Made by a program: the position numbers and the translations under genes. From Candidatus Eisenbacteria bacterium (GTDB taxonomy: Bacteria > Eisenbacteria > RBG-16-71-46): a stretch of DNA of 64,000 nucleotides. Below the pieces are notes generated by a model. It did no database searches and was not told the DNA's origin. It saw nothing but the letters and a program-made list of their open reading frames with translations. The stretch spans positions 62,001-126,000 of the forward strand of contig DASTBI010000252.1 of NCBI GenBank assembly GCA_035712145.1, read 5' to 3'. Positions 18,957-28,712 of this stretch are shown here, piece by piece; within the stretch, counting starts at the first letter, position 1, and every line of letters starts with the position of its first letter.

Positions 18957-19454
18957 TCAGCGTTTCCTTGCGGCCGGCTTGGGGGATTCGAGGCGGCGGG
19001 CCAGCGCCGGATCGGACACCGCCAGGATCCGCACCGCCAGATGCGCCGCGTTGCGCGCTCCCCACGATCCCACGCCGAGCGTCCCGACCGGAACTCCGGG
19101 CGGCATCTGCACCGTGGCCAGCAAGGCATCGAACCCCGAGAGCGGCGAGCTCGCGAGCGGCACGCCCAGCACCGGCAGCTTCGAGTTGGCGGCCATGGCG
19201 CCGGCCAGGTGCGCGGCCCCTCCCGCCCCGGCAATGATCACCTCGAGGCCGCGCGCCCTCGCGGTGCGCGCGTATTCGGCCGCGGCTTCGGGCGTGCGGT
19301 GCGCGGAGCGCACGGCGATCTCGTTGCCGATGCCGAAATCGTCGAGGACGCGGGACGCTTCCTCCATCACCGGCCGGTCCGACTCACTGCCCATCACGAT
19401 GCCGACCCGAACTTTTGAAGCCTGCTTCCTCGAAGCCACGCTCATCCCCCTCAC
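18957..19454 (-). CDS. purE: N5-carboxyaminoimidazole ribonucleotide mutase
   Basis: Class I PurE, converting N5-CAIR to CAIR in purine synthesis. The 165 residues contain GIVMGSESDRP, SAHRTPE, AGAGGAAHLAGAMAA and TVQMPPGVPVGTLGVG, all conserved. GTG 19454 overlaps the purD stop as GTGA; ATG 19445 is the other possible start. PurK is not in the window. It lies between purD and tsaC in the same run. Confidence 0.95.
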   Translation of the reverse strand: MRGMSVASRKQASKVRVGIVMGSESDRPVMEEASRVLDDFGIGNEIAVRSAHRTPEAAAEYARTARARGLEVIIAGAGGAAHLAGAMAANSKLPVLGVPLASSPLSGFDALLATVQMPPGVPVGTLGVGSWGARNAAHLAVRILAVSDPALARRLESPKPAARKR

Positions 19455-20752
19455 GAGTTTGTACCCGGCCGCGATGTGGCGGCCGAGACGCCGTCAAAGG
19501 CGATGTCGGTTCGATATCGCCAACCGTTCCTTCCCACGTCCGCGATGGCCGCGTACGCGTGGTCTCTCGCTTCCTCGCGGGTCGCAGCCTTGGCGACGAC
19601 ATAAGCCGCGCGCCCGCCGCGCACCACCCACTCCTCGTTCTCCCACCGCGTGCCGGCGTGAAAGACCGTGACCCCGTGCTGCTCGGCGGCGCGGTCGAGC
19701 CCCGTCAGCGTTCCGCCTCCATGCACGGCCTCGGGATACCCTTCATCCACCAGGGCCACGACCACCGTATGCTGGTCGCTCGGACGAATCGATTGCGACT
19801 CGAGATCTCCGCGCGCCGCGCTCATCAAGAGCCGCGCGAACGAGCCTTCGACGAGCGGCAGCACCGCCTGGGTCTCCGGATCGCCGAAGCGTGCGTTGAT
19901 CTCCAGCACCTTGGGCCCGTCACGGGTGATCATGAGACCGGCGTAGAGCGTGCCGCGGAACGGCATCCCGCGCCGCGACATCACCGTGAGCAGCGGCGCG
20001 ATGATGCGGCGCCCGGCCTGGTCGGCGATCGCGCGCTCCACCGCGGGCGCGTACGCGCCCATTCCACCCGTGTTCGGGCCCTGGTCGCCTTCGCGCGAGC
20101 GCTTGTAGTCACGCGCCGGAGCGAGCAGCACGTAGGCGCGGCCGTCGCACACCGCGGTCAACGACAGCTCGTCGCCTTCGAGATATTCCTCCATCACCAC
20201 GGTACGGCCGCTCTCGCCGAAGCGATCGCCTTCGAGAGAGCCGGCCAGGAAGTCCAGCACTTCTTCGCGCTCCCGCGACACCAGGACCCCCTTCCCCGCG
20301 GCGAGGCCGTCGGCCTTGATCACCCACGGAGGGCCGAATGAGGGGAGCGCTTGCCGGGCATCGTCGAGTCGATCGAAGCGCGATGCGCGAGCCGTGGGCA
20401 CGCCCACCTGGGTCATGACCTCTTTCGCGAACCACTTGCTCCATTCGAGCTTGGCCGCGCTGCGCGTGGGACCGTAGACGGGGATGCGCTTGGCGTCGAA
20501 GGCGTCGGCCACGCCCGCGGCCAGCGCCGCGTCCGGTCCGATGACGGCGAGCTGGATCTTCTCGTCCTCGGCCGTCTTGGCCAAGGCGGCGCCGTCGGTG
20601 TCCGGAATGTCGAGGCGCCGGAACGAGCGACCCATGCCGTCGTTCCCCGGTGACACGATGATCTCGGACACTTCCGCGTCCTGCGCGAGGCGCCATGCGA
20701 GCGCGTGCTCGCGACCGCCCGATCCGACAACGAGAATGCGGAGTCCCTTCAC
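19451..20752 (-). CDS. purD: Phosphoribosylamine-glycine ligase
   Basis: ATP-grasp enzyme joining glycine to phosphoribosylamine in purine synthesis. The 433 residues contain GSGGREHALAW at the N-terminus, the ATP-grasp core (VIKADGLAAGKGV), GPNTGGMGAY and EINARFGDPETQ. The start GTG 20752 has no Shine-Dalgarno and lies seven bases after a -10 box (TAGATT 20765-20760), so translation is probably from a leaderless mRNA. It heads a run of seven same-strand genes ending with glyA, which supplies glycine and one-carbon units for the same pathway. Confidence 0.96.
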   Translation of the reverse strand: MKGLRILVVGSGGREHALAWRLAQDAEVSEIIVSPGNDGMGRSFRRLDIPDTDGAALAKTAEDEKIQLAVIGPDAALAAGVADAFDAKRIPVYGPTRSAAKLEWSKWFAKEVMTQVGVPTARASRFDRLDDARQALPSFGPPWVIKADGLAAGKGVLVSREREEVLDFLAGSLEGDRFGESGRTVVMEEYLEGDELSLTAVCDGRAYVLLAPARDYKRSREGDQGPNTGGMGAYAPAVERAIADQAGRRIIAPLLTVMSRRGMPFRGTLYAGLMITRDGPKVLEINARFGDPETQAVLPLVEGSFARLLMSAARGDLESQSIRPSDQHTVVVALVDEGYPEAVHGGGTLTGLDRAAEQHGVTVFHAGTRWENEEWVVRGGRAAYVVAKAATREEARDHAYAAIADVGRNGWRYRTDIAFDGVSAATSRPGTNS

Positions 20753-20759
20753 AGGACGG

Positions 20760-20789
20760 AATCTAGAAGCGGGCGTCCGAGGGGGTCAA
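20760..20789 (-). promoter_or_regulatory. Sigma70-type promoter of purD
   Basis: Minus strand: -35 TTGACC (20789-20784), 18-bp spacer, -10 TAGATT (20765-20760). The predicted start of transcription is at or one base before GTG 20752 of purD. Confidence 0.7.
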
Positions 20790-20808
20790 GCCTGCCGGAG
20801 CCTTCGGC

Positions 20809-21363
20809 TCAGGGGACCGGAGGCGCTCCATTCGACATGGCGGCAAGCAGGCCCTTTCGGTCGAAAGTCACCTGTGAGAGGTAATGACGAGCTCCGTGCT
20901 CGTAGGAGCAAACCCAGCCGCCGCCTTTGCGCTTGGCGGTGAACGACTCGGGCGAGTAATTCCAGCGGCGCTCGCCACAGGAGCCCAGCGACATCACCGC
21001 GGCCGCCGCGAGCCTTGCGCTCCTGGCCGAGGACACTTTCATCAACCCCACCCGCAATTCTTCCACGCTTCGGAGCGGCCGCACCTGGCCTTGCTCGTTC
21101 ACCTCGGCGACCATCGTGACGGAGCTCTCGAACGGCGGCTGGATCCCGCGCGCGTGCGTGAGCACATAGTAGAAGCGCCGCCCTGGGTATGCCGCTTCGA
21201 CCGCCGAATTGCGAAGTCGTGCGGGACCTTCGTCGCATCCGTATCCAGGACGCGTCCGATCGAGCCAGTTCTTGAACGTCGCCAGGCCGGCATCGTTCCC
21301 GTATGGAGGTGTCGTCGTGGTGACGACGCATACCGTGACCAGAGCAGTGAGAATGGGGCCCAT
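20809..21363 (-). CDS. Secreted hypothetical protein
   Basis: A 184-residue protein from ATG 21363 (MGPILTALVTVCVV). The N-terminus is a short hydrophobic signal or lipoprotein-like stretch with a Cys at residue 12. The body has scattered Cys and aromatic residues (GYGCDEGPARLRN, RRFYYVLTHARG, ESSVTMVAEVNEQGQ) and suggests a beta-rich periplasmic domain; the Cys residues could form disulfides. No family is recognised. It lies 93 bases downstream of the ECF42 gene on the same strand. A longer frame starting at 21429 has no support. Confidence 0.6.
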   Translation of the reverse strand: MGPILTALVTVCVVTTTTPPYGNDAGLATFKNWLDRTRPGYGCDEGPARLRNSAVEAAYPGRRFYYVLTHARGIQPPFESSVTMVAEVNEQGQVRPLRSVEELRVGLMKVSSARSARLAAAAVMSLGSCGERRWNYSPESFTAKRKGGGWVCSYEHGARHYLSQVTFDRKGLLAAMSNGAPPVP

Positions 21364-21456
21364 GCAATTGGTTATCGGCGGCGAGCGAGGCCATCTCGAG
21401 GGACCCGCGGCGCCCGGGCCGAGTAGCACCCTCCACGCGTTCAGACACGCGCAGAT

Positions 21457-22713
21457 TCATGAGACCGAGAGGTCACGTCGTCGCTCCTCCAGAAACCGTC
21501 TCTCGGGCTCCTGTCGTGCCAGCTCGAGCGCGCGCGTGTACGCGACTCTCGCTTCATGATTTCTCCCCAACTGGCGTAGCAGCTCGGCGCGTGCCGAGTG
21601 CGCGAACGGATAATCCTTCAGATCCCCGCGCGCCAGGATCGCGTCCATGAGCTCCAGTCCGGCCAGTGGCCCATCCCGCATCGCGATCGCTGCGGCTTGG
21701 TTGAGCTCGACGACCGGGGAAGGCGCCGCCCGCGACAGGACGTCGTAGAGCCCGACGATCTGCGGCCAATCCGTGGCTGCCGCGGTGGGCGCCTCGGCAT
21801 GAACCGCGGCGATCGCGGCCTGCAGTGCGTACGGCCCGAACCGCCTGGACTGGAGCGCGCGGCGTACGAGGTCGAGGCCTTCGGCGATCATCGCCGAGTT
21901 CCACCGAGAGCGATCCTGCTCGTCGAGCAGCACGATCCTGCCGTCCTCGGTCGTGCGCGTGGCGCGACGCGACTCGTGGAGCAGCATGAGCGCCAGCAGT
22001 CCCGCGCACTCCGGCTCGGGAAGCAGCTCGACCAGCAGGCGACCCAGCCGGATCGCCTCGCTCGACAGATCATGGCGAGTCAGGGACCCGCCCGACGTCG
22101 CGTGGTAGCCCTCGTTGAAGACCAGGTAGACCACATGCAGCACCATGTCGAGGCGCTCGGCCAGCTCGTTCCGCGGCGGAATCTGATAAGAGATGCCGGC
22201 GTCGCGAATCTTCGATTTCGCGCGCACGATGCGCTGAGCGATCGTCGGGGGCCGCGTGAAGAACGCGTGCGCGATCTCCTCGGTGGTGAGTCCGCAGACC
22301 TCGCGCAGCGTCAGGGCCACCTGGGCGTCCGGCGGCAGCGCCGGGTGACAGCAAAGGAAGATCAGCCGCAAGCGATCGTCGAAGGCGCACTCATCGTCGA
22401 GGCTCGCCGGATCGGGCGGAGTGGACTCCAGGCGCTCGGCGATCTCCCCCCATGACGCATCGAACCGCGCGCGGCGCCGCATGGAGTCAATTGCTTTGAA
22501 CCGGCCCGTGGAGACCAGCCACGCGCGGGGCTTGGTGGGCACGCCGTCGCGCGCCCACTGGACGACCGCCGCGGTGAAGGCGTCGTGCAGCGCCTCCTCC
22601 GCCAGATCGAAATCGCCGAGCAGGCGGATCAGCGTGGCGAGGATGCGGCGCGACTCGGTGCGATAGACGGCGTCGACCGTCTCCCGCGCCCGATCGGCCG
22701 CCTCATCGCTCAT
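21457..22713 (-). CDS. ECF42-type RNA polymerase sigma factor
   Basis: A 418-residue extracytoplasmic-function sigma factor. Sigma region 2 (LIRLLGDFDLAEEALHDAFTAAV ... WLVSTGRFKAIDSMRR, seen in parts) and region 4 (REVCGLTTEEIAHAFF) are followed by a long helical C-terminal extension (~180-418) with TPR-like repeats. This extension, and the DGPF-domain gene directly upstream (nine bases), define group ECF42, which lacks a classical anti-sigma factor. In this group the C-terminal extension is thought to control activity. A matching promoter lies at 23160-23134. Confidence 0.93.
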   Translation of the reverse strand: MSDEAADRARETVDAVYRTESRRILATLIRLLGDFDLAEEALHDAFTAAVVQWARDGVPTKPRAWLVSTGRFKAIDSMRRRARFDASWGEIAERLESTPPDPASLDDECAFDDRLRLIFLCCHPALPPDAQVALTLREVCGLTTEEIAHAFFTRPPTIAQRIVRAKSKIRDAGISYQIPPRNELAERLDMVLHVVYLVFNEGYHATSGGSLTRHDLSSEAIRLGRLLVELLPEPECAGLLALMLLHESRRATRTTEDGRIVLLDEQDRSRWNSAMIAEGLDLVRRALQSRRFGPYALQAAIAAVHAEAPTAAATDWPQIVGLYDVLSRAAPSPVVELNQAAAIAMRDGPLAGLELMDAILARGDLKDYPFAHSARAELLRQLGRNHEARVAYTRALELARQEPERRFLEERRRDLSVS

Positions 22714-22722
22714 GCCGCAAGA

Positions 22723-23085
22723 CTAACGGACGGCCACCGGCACTTCCCACACCGGCCGCACCTCGATGCTGCCGTACTTGGCCCCTGGGATACGCGAGCC
22801 GATCTGGATGGCCTCGTTCAGATCCTTGGCTTCGATCATGTAGAAGCCGCCGAGCTGCTCCTTGGTCTCTGCAAATGGGCCGTCGGTGGTCGACAGCTTG
22901 CCGTTGCGGATCCGGACCGTCGTCGCCGAGGAGGTCGAGTGCAGTCGATGTCCCGCAACCCAATGGCCGCTCGACTTGATGCTCTCCCCGAAGGCTCCGT
23001 ACTCGGCCAGAACCTGCTCGGTCTCTGCCTGAGGCAGCTTGGGCCATTGCGACTCGTCGGAGTAGATCAGGCACAGGTACTTCAT
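22723..23085 (-). CDS. YCII-related DGPF-domain protein
   Basis: A 120-residue protein of the YCII/DGPF family, with the eponymous motif TDGPFAETKEQLGGFYMIE and a ferredoxin-like fold predicted from the family. ATG 23085 has GGGAGG seven bases upstream. Members accompany ECF42 sigma factors, and this one is the first gene of the pair. Their biochemical role is unclear; they may sense or modify a small molecule. Expression is probably controlled by the sigma factor itself. Confidence 0.92.
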   Translation of the reverse strand: MKYLCLIYSDESQWPKLPQAETEQVLAEYGAFGESIKSSGHWVAGHRLHSTSSATTVRIRNGKLSTTDGPFAETKEQLGGFYMIEAKDLNEAIQIGSRIPGAKYGSIEVRPVWEVPVAVR

Positions 23086-23133
23086 GTTTCGCCTCCCGTT
23101 CCTGGGGTGAAATTGGACTGTGGACGCCAGGTA

Positions 23134-23160
23134 GTCGAACGAGAGGGGGCGAATTCGACA
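23134..23160 (-). promoter_or_regulatory. Candidate ECF42 autoregulated promoter
   Basis: Minus strand: TGTCGA (23160-23155), 17-bp spacer, CGAC (23137-23134), upstream of the DGPF gene. From memory, ECF42-dependent promoters carry TGTCGA at -35 and CGA(T/C) at -10. The rest of the 99-base gap (23086-23184) shows no other feature. Confidence 0.6.
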
Positions 23161-23184
23161 GGGACGGACGAGCGCTGAGGGGGG

Positions 23185-24633
23185 CTAGCTCTTCCCCACC
23201 AGCTCCTTCTCGAGCAGCTCCTTCACCACCTGCGGCACGGCCTGGCCGCCGCTCTTCTTCATCACCTGGCCCACCAGGAAGCCGATCGTGGCGGCCTTTC
23301 CCCCGCGATACTGCGCCACCGGACCGGGGTGCTCCTCGATCACCTCTCTCACCAGCGGCAACAGCTCGTCGGCGCCGCGGCGCACCTGGTACTCGGCGCG
23401 CTCCAGCACCGTGATCGCATCCGCGCCTTCGTCGGCCATCGCGTCCAGCGCCACTTTGGCCAGAGGACCGGTGATCTCCTTGCTCTCCACCCGGCGAACG
23501 AGCTCGCCGAGTGAAACCGGCGTGACCCGCTTCGACCACTCCGCGAGGGACCACGCGCGCGCGTTCATGCGGCCGAGCGCCTCTCCCATCACCCAGTTGC
23601 TGGCGGCCTTGGCGGACGCGATCGCGGCCACTTTCTCGAAGTAGTCCGCGAGGCCGCGATCCTGAGACAGCACCGCGGCGTCGTAGGCCGGCAATCCAAA
23701 TCCAGAGACGAAGCGTGCCTCCAGCTCCCACGGCAGCTCGGGCAGGGAAGCCTTGGCTTCGGCGATCCACTCGCCGGACACTCTCAACAGCGGCAAATCG
23801 GGCTCCGGAAAGTATCGATAATCATGTGCGTGCTCCTTGGAGCGCATCACCGCGAGCTTGTCGTGGTCCGCGTCGTACAGGAGCGTCGCCTGCTCGATCC
23901 TGCCGCCCGAATCGAGCACCGAGGTCTGCCGCGCGATCTCCGCGGCGATCCCTCTTTCGACCCCCTTGATCGAGTTCAGATTCTTGATCTCGGTCTTGGT
24001 CCCGAGCTTCGTGGTCCCCGGCGCGCGGATCGAGACATTCGCGTCACAGCGCAGATGGCCCTTCTCCATGTCTCCGTCCGAGATGTCGAGCCAGCGCACC
24101 AGGCGCCGCAGCGCCGCCAGGAATGCCGCGCACTCGGCCGGCGCGTGGAAGACGGGCTCGGTCACCATCTCGAGCAGCGGCACGCCGGCGCGATTGAAGT
24201 CGACGCGAGAGATCCTGCGGTCGCCGAGCTTCTCGGGATGGAACGACTTTCCCGTGTCCTCCTCGACATGGATGCGAGTCAGCGCGAAGCTTCGCTCCTC
24301 CCCCTCGATGCGTGCCGGCAGCGCTCCGCCCTCACACAGAGGCCGGTCATACTGGGTGATCTGGTAGTTCTTCGGCATGTCGGGGTAGAAGTAGTTCTTG
24401 CGGGCGAACACGCTCTCGCCGCGGACCTCGCATTTCAGCGCCAGTCCCAGCCGCAGCGCGAAGTCGATCGCCGAGCGATTGGCGATCGGCAGCGCTCCGG
24501 GGAGCCCGAGGCACACCGGACACACGTTGCTGTTCGCCGCCGCCCCGAACTCGGCCGGGCACTCGCAGAACATCTTGGTGCGGGTGCGGAGCTGGATGTG
24601 GCACTCCAGCCCGATTACCGCTTCGTAGGCCAT
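23185..24633 (-). CDS. gatB: Asp/Glu-tRNA(Asn/Gln) amidotransferase subunit B
   Basis: Binds the misacylated tRNA and activates it with ATP for amidation with ammonia from GatA. The 482 residues run from ATG 24633 (MAYEAVIGLECHIQL) and include CPVCLGLPGALP, DLPLLRV and a C-terminal YqeY-like tail domain (VVKELLEKELVGKS). The zinc-binding Cys motif CECP/CPVC is visible. The start overlaps the end of gatA by 19 bases. Presence of GatCAB means this organism makes Gln-tRNA or Asn-tRNA by the indirect route. Confidence 0.96.
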   Translation of the reverse strand: MAYEAVIGLECHIQLRTRTKMFCECPAEFGAAANSNVCPVCLGLPGALPIANRSAIDFALRLGLALKCEVRGESVFARKNYFYPDMPKNYQITQYDRPLCEGGALPARIEGEERSFALTRIHVEEDTGKSFHPEKLGDRRISRVDFNRAGVPLLEMVTEPVFHAPAECAAFLAALRRLVRWLDISDGDMEKGHLRCDANVSIRAPGTTKLGTKTEIKNLNSIKGVERGIAAEIARQTSVLDSGGRIEQATLLYDADHDKLAVMRSKEHAHDYRYFPEPDLPLLRVSGEWIAEAKASLPELPWELEARFVSGFGLPAYDAAVLSQDRGLADYFEKVAAIASAKAASNWVMGEALGRMNARAWSLAEWSKRVTPVSLGELVRRVESKEITGPLAKVALDAMADEGADAITVLERAEYQVRRGADELLPLVREVIEEHPGPVAQYRGGKAATIGFLVGQVMKKSGGQAVPQVVKELLEKELVGKS

Positions 24634-26084
24634 GCGAACTCCGTCTCGTGAGCGGCGGCCATGCGCGCGATGTCGCCCCGCACCTCGATGGCGCGCGCCG
24701 CGCGCAGGAGCGTGGGCTCCGCGTCTTCCGGCCCGAGCAGCTGCACCGCCTTCGGCAGCCGGCTCGCGGTCAGCCCGACCGGCACGGTGAGTCCCGGAAT
24801 GCCGGCCAGGTTGGCGCCGATGGTGAAGATGTCGCTCAGGTACATCGCCAGCGGATCGTCGGTCTTCTCGCCGATCCTGAAGGGCAGAGTCGGCGACGCC
24901 GGCAGCACCATGAAGTCGCTTCGGGCGAAGGCCTCCTGAAACTCGCGCCGGATGCGGGTGCGCGCCTTCTGCGCCGTGAGGTAGTAGGCGTCGTAGTAGC
25001 CGGCCGACAATGCATAGGTGCCGAGCAGGATGCGGCGCTGCACCTCGGGGCCGAAGCCCTCGCTGCGCGTCTTCGTGTAGAGCGCCCTCACGTCTTCGCT
25101 GTCCGCGTGCCGGAAGCCGTAGCGAACGCCGTCGAAGCGCGCCAGGTTGGAGCTGGCCTCCGCGGTCGCCACCAGGTAGTACGTCGCGACCGCGAACTCT
25201 CCGGGCATGAACTCGAGCGGCACACGCACCGCTCCCGCCTTCTCGAGCCACTCGGCCGCCTCCTCCAGCCCGCGCACCACGTCGGTTTCGACGCCGGCCT
25301 TCCAGAGATTCGCCGGCCAGCCGAATCGCAACCCGCGCACGCCCGTGTCCCAGCCGCTCACATCGGGGGCCGGCGTCTGCCGCGTGGTGGCGTCACACGG
25401 ATCGGGACCGGCAAGCGACGTGTACGTGGTCGCGACGTCGGAGACGTGGCGGGCGAAGATCCCGACCTGATCGAGCGACGAGCCGAACGCGACCAGCCCG
25501 TAGCGCGACAGCCGGCCGTACGTGGGCTTGAGGCCGAGCACGCCGCAGAACGCCGCAGGCTGCCGCACGGAGCCCCCGGTGTCCGAGCCCAGCGAGACGG
25601 GCGAGAGCCCATAGGCCACCGCCGCCGCGGGGCCGCCACTCGAGCCGCCGGGAACACGCTCGAGGTCGTAAGGGTTGCGAGTCGGTCCGAAGGCGCTGTA
25701 CTCGGTGGACGAGCCCATCGCGAACTCATCCATGTTGCCTTTACCGGTCACCACCGCACCGGCGCCGCGCAGTCGCCGGATCACCGTGGCGTCGTAAGGG
25801 GAGCGATAGCCGGCGAGGATCCTCGAGCCACACGTCGTCGGGTAGTCGGTGGTGCACAGGTTGTCCTTCACCACCACCGGTACGCCCGTGAGCGGGCCGT
25901 CCACCACGGCGGCGGCGCCTGAAGCGCGTGCCTTCGGGTCCGCGGCGAGGATCGCGTGGACGTCCGACTCCCACGTCTTCGCGGGTCCCTCCCACCCCGA
26001 CTCGACGGCCTCGACGGCCTTGGCCTTGCCGGTTCTCACCCGCTCCGCGAGCGCTTTGGCCGACAGCTTCCAGAGATCGGTCAC
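24615..26084 (-). CDS. gatA: Asp/Glu-tRNA(Asn/Gln) amidotransferase subunit A
   Basis: Amidase-signature glutaminase of the GatCAB complex. The 489 residues contain K73 in VVVKDNLC, the cis-Ser region GGSSGG (146-151) and the nucleophile S172 in SDTGGSVRQPAAFCG. ATG 26084 overlaps the end of gatC by four bases (ATGA). Order here is gatC-gatA-gatB in transcription direction, following uvrD. Confidence 0.97.
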   Translation of the reverse strand: MTDLWKLSAKALAERVRTGKAKAVEAVESGWEGPAKTWESDVHAILAADPKARASGAAAVVDGPLTGVPVVVKDNLCTTDYPTTCGSRILAGYRSPYDATVIRRLRGAGAVVTGKGNMDEFAMGSSTEYSAFGPTRNPYDLERVPGGSSGGPAAAVAYGLSPVSLGSDTGGSVRQPAAFCGVLGLKPTYGRLSRYGLVAFGSSLDQVGIFARHVSDVATTYTSLAGPDPCDATTRQTPAPDVSGWDTGVRGLRFGWPANLWKAGVETDVVRGLEEAAEWLEKAGAVRVPLEFMPGEFAVATYYLVATAEASSNLARFDGVRYGFRHADSEDVRALYTKTRSEGFGPEVQRRILLGTYALSAGYYDAYYLTAQKARTRIRREFQEAFARSDFMVLPASPTLPFRIGEKTDDPLAMYLSDIFTIGANLAGIPGLTVPVGLTASRLPKAVQLLGPEDAEPTLLRAARAIEVRGDIARMAAAHETEFAWPTKR

Positions 26085-26369
26085 GGGTTCACGTTCTCCA
26101 CGATCGGCGGCACCAGGAAGAAGCCGTGCTCGCCTTCCGGTGCGGCCGCCAGCGCCTGCTCGGGCGTGAGCCGCCGACCATCGGGCTGGTCCTGACGGAG
26201 AGGAGCGTCGGCCGGCGCGAACACCGTCGGCTCGCAGCCCTCCAAGTCGAGCTGCTGGATGGTCGCGGCGAAGTCGAGCACCTGCGAGAGCTGCGAAGCC
26301 AGACGCTCGACCTGGTCCTCGGGGATGTGCAGCCGAGCCAGCTCGGCGATGCGGGCGACTTCGGCACGA

Positions 26370-26380
<11 letters not shown>
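26081..26380 (-). CDS. gatC: Asp/Glu-tRNA(Asn/Gln) amidotransferase subunit C
   Basis: A 99-residue stabilising subunit of GatCAB that wraps GatA. MSIDRAEVARIAELARL at the start and EHGFFLVPPIVE at the end are typical. It starts at ATG 26380, 11 bases inside the end of uvrD; a longer frame from 26653 has no family similarity. It overlaps gatA by ATGA. Confidence 0.94.
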
Positions 26381-28613
<2,233 letters not shown>

Positions 28614-28656
28614 GGGCAGGGTCCGGTCGCGGCGCGGGAAAAAAAGGAATGCGCCG

Positions 28657-28686
28657 ACTCTAACGAACCGGCGCGAACCCGTCCAA
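28657..28686 (-). promoter_or_regulatory. Putative sigma70 promoter of uvrD-gatCAB
   Basis: Minus strand: -35 TTGGAC (28686-28681), 18-bp spacer, -10 TAGAGT (28662-28657). An inverted repeat (28674-28669 with 28656-28651) followed by seven T (28645-28639) overlaps it; that could instead be a weak terminator of the upstream fusion gene. The two readings are not exclusive. Confidence 0.5.
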
Positions 28687-28712
28687 CCTCGGCCGACCCG
28701 CGGCCGTTTCAC

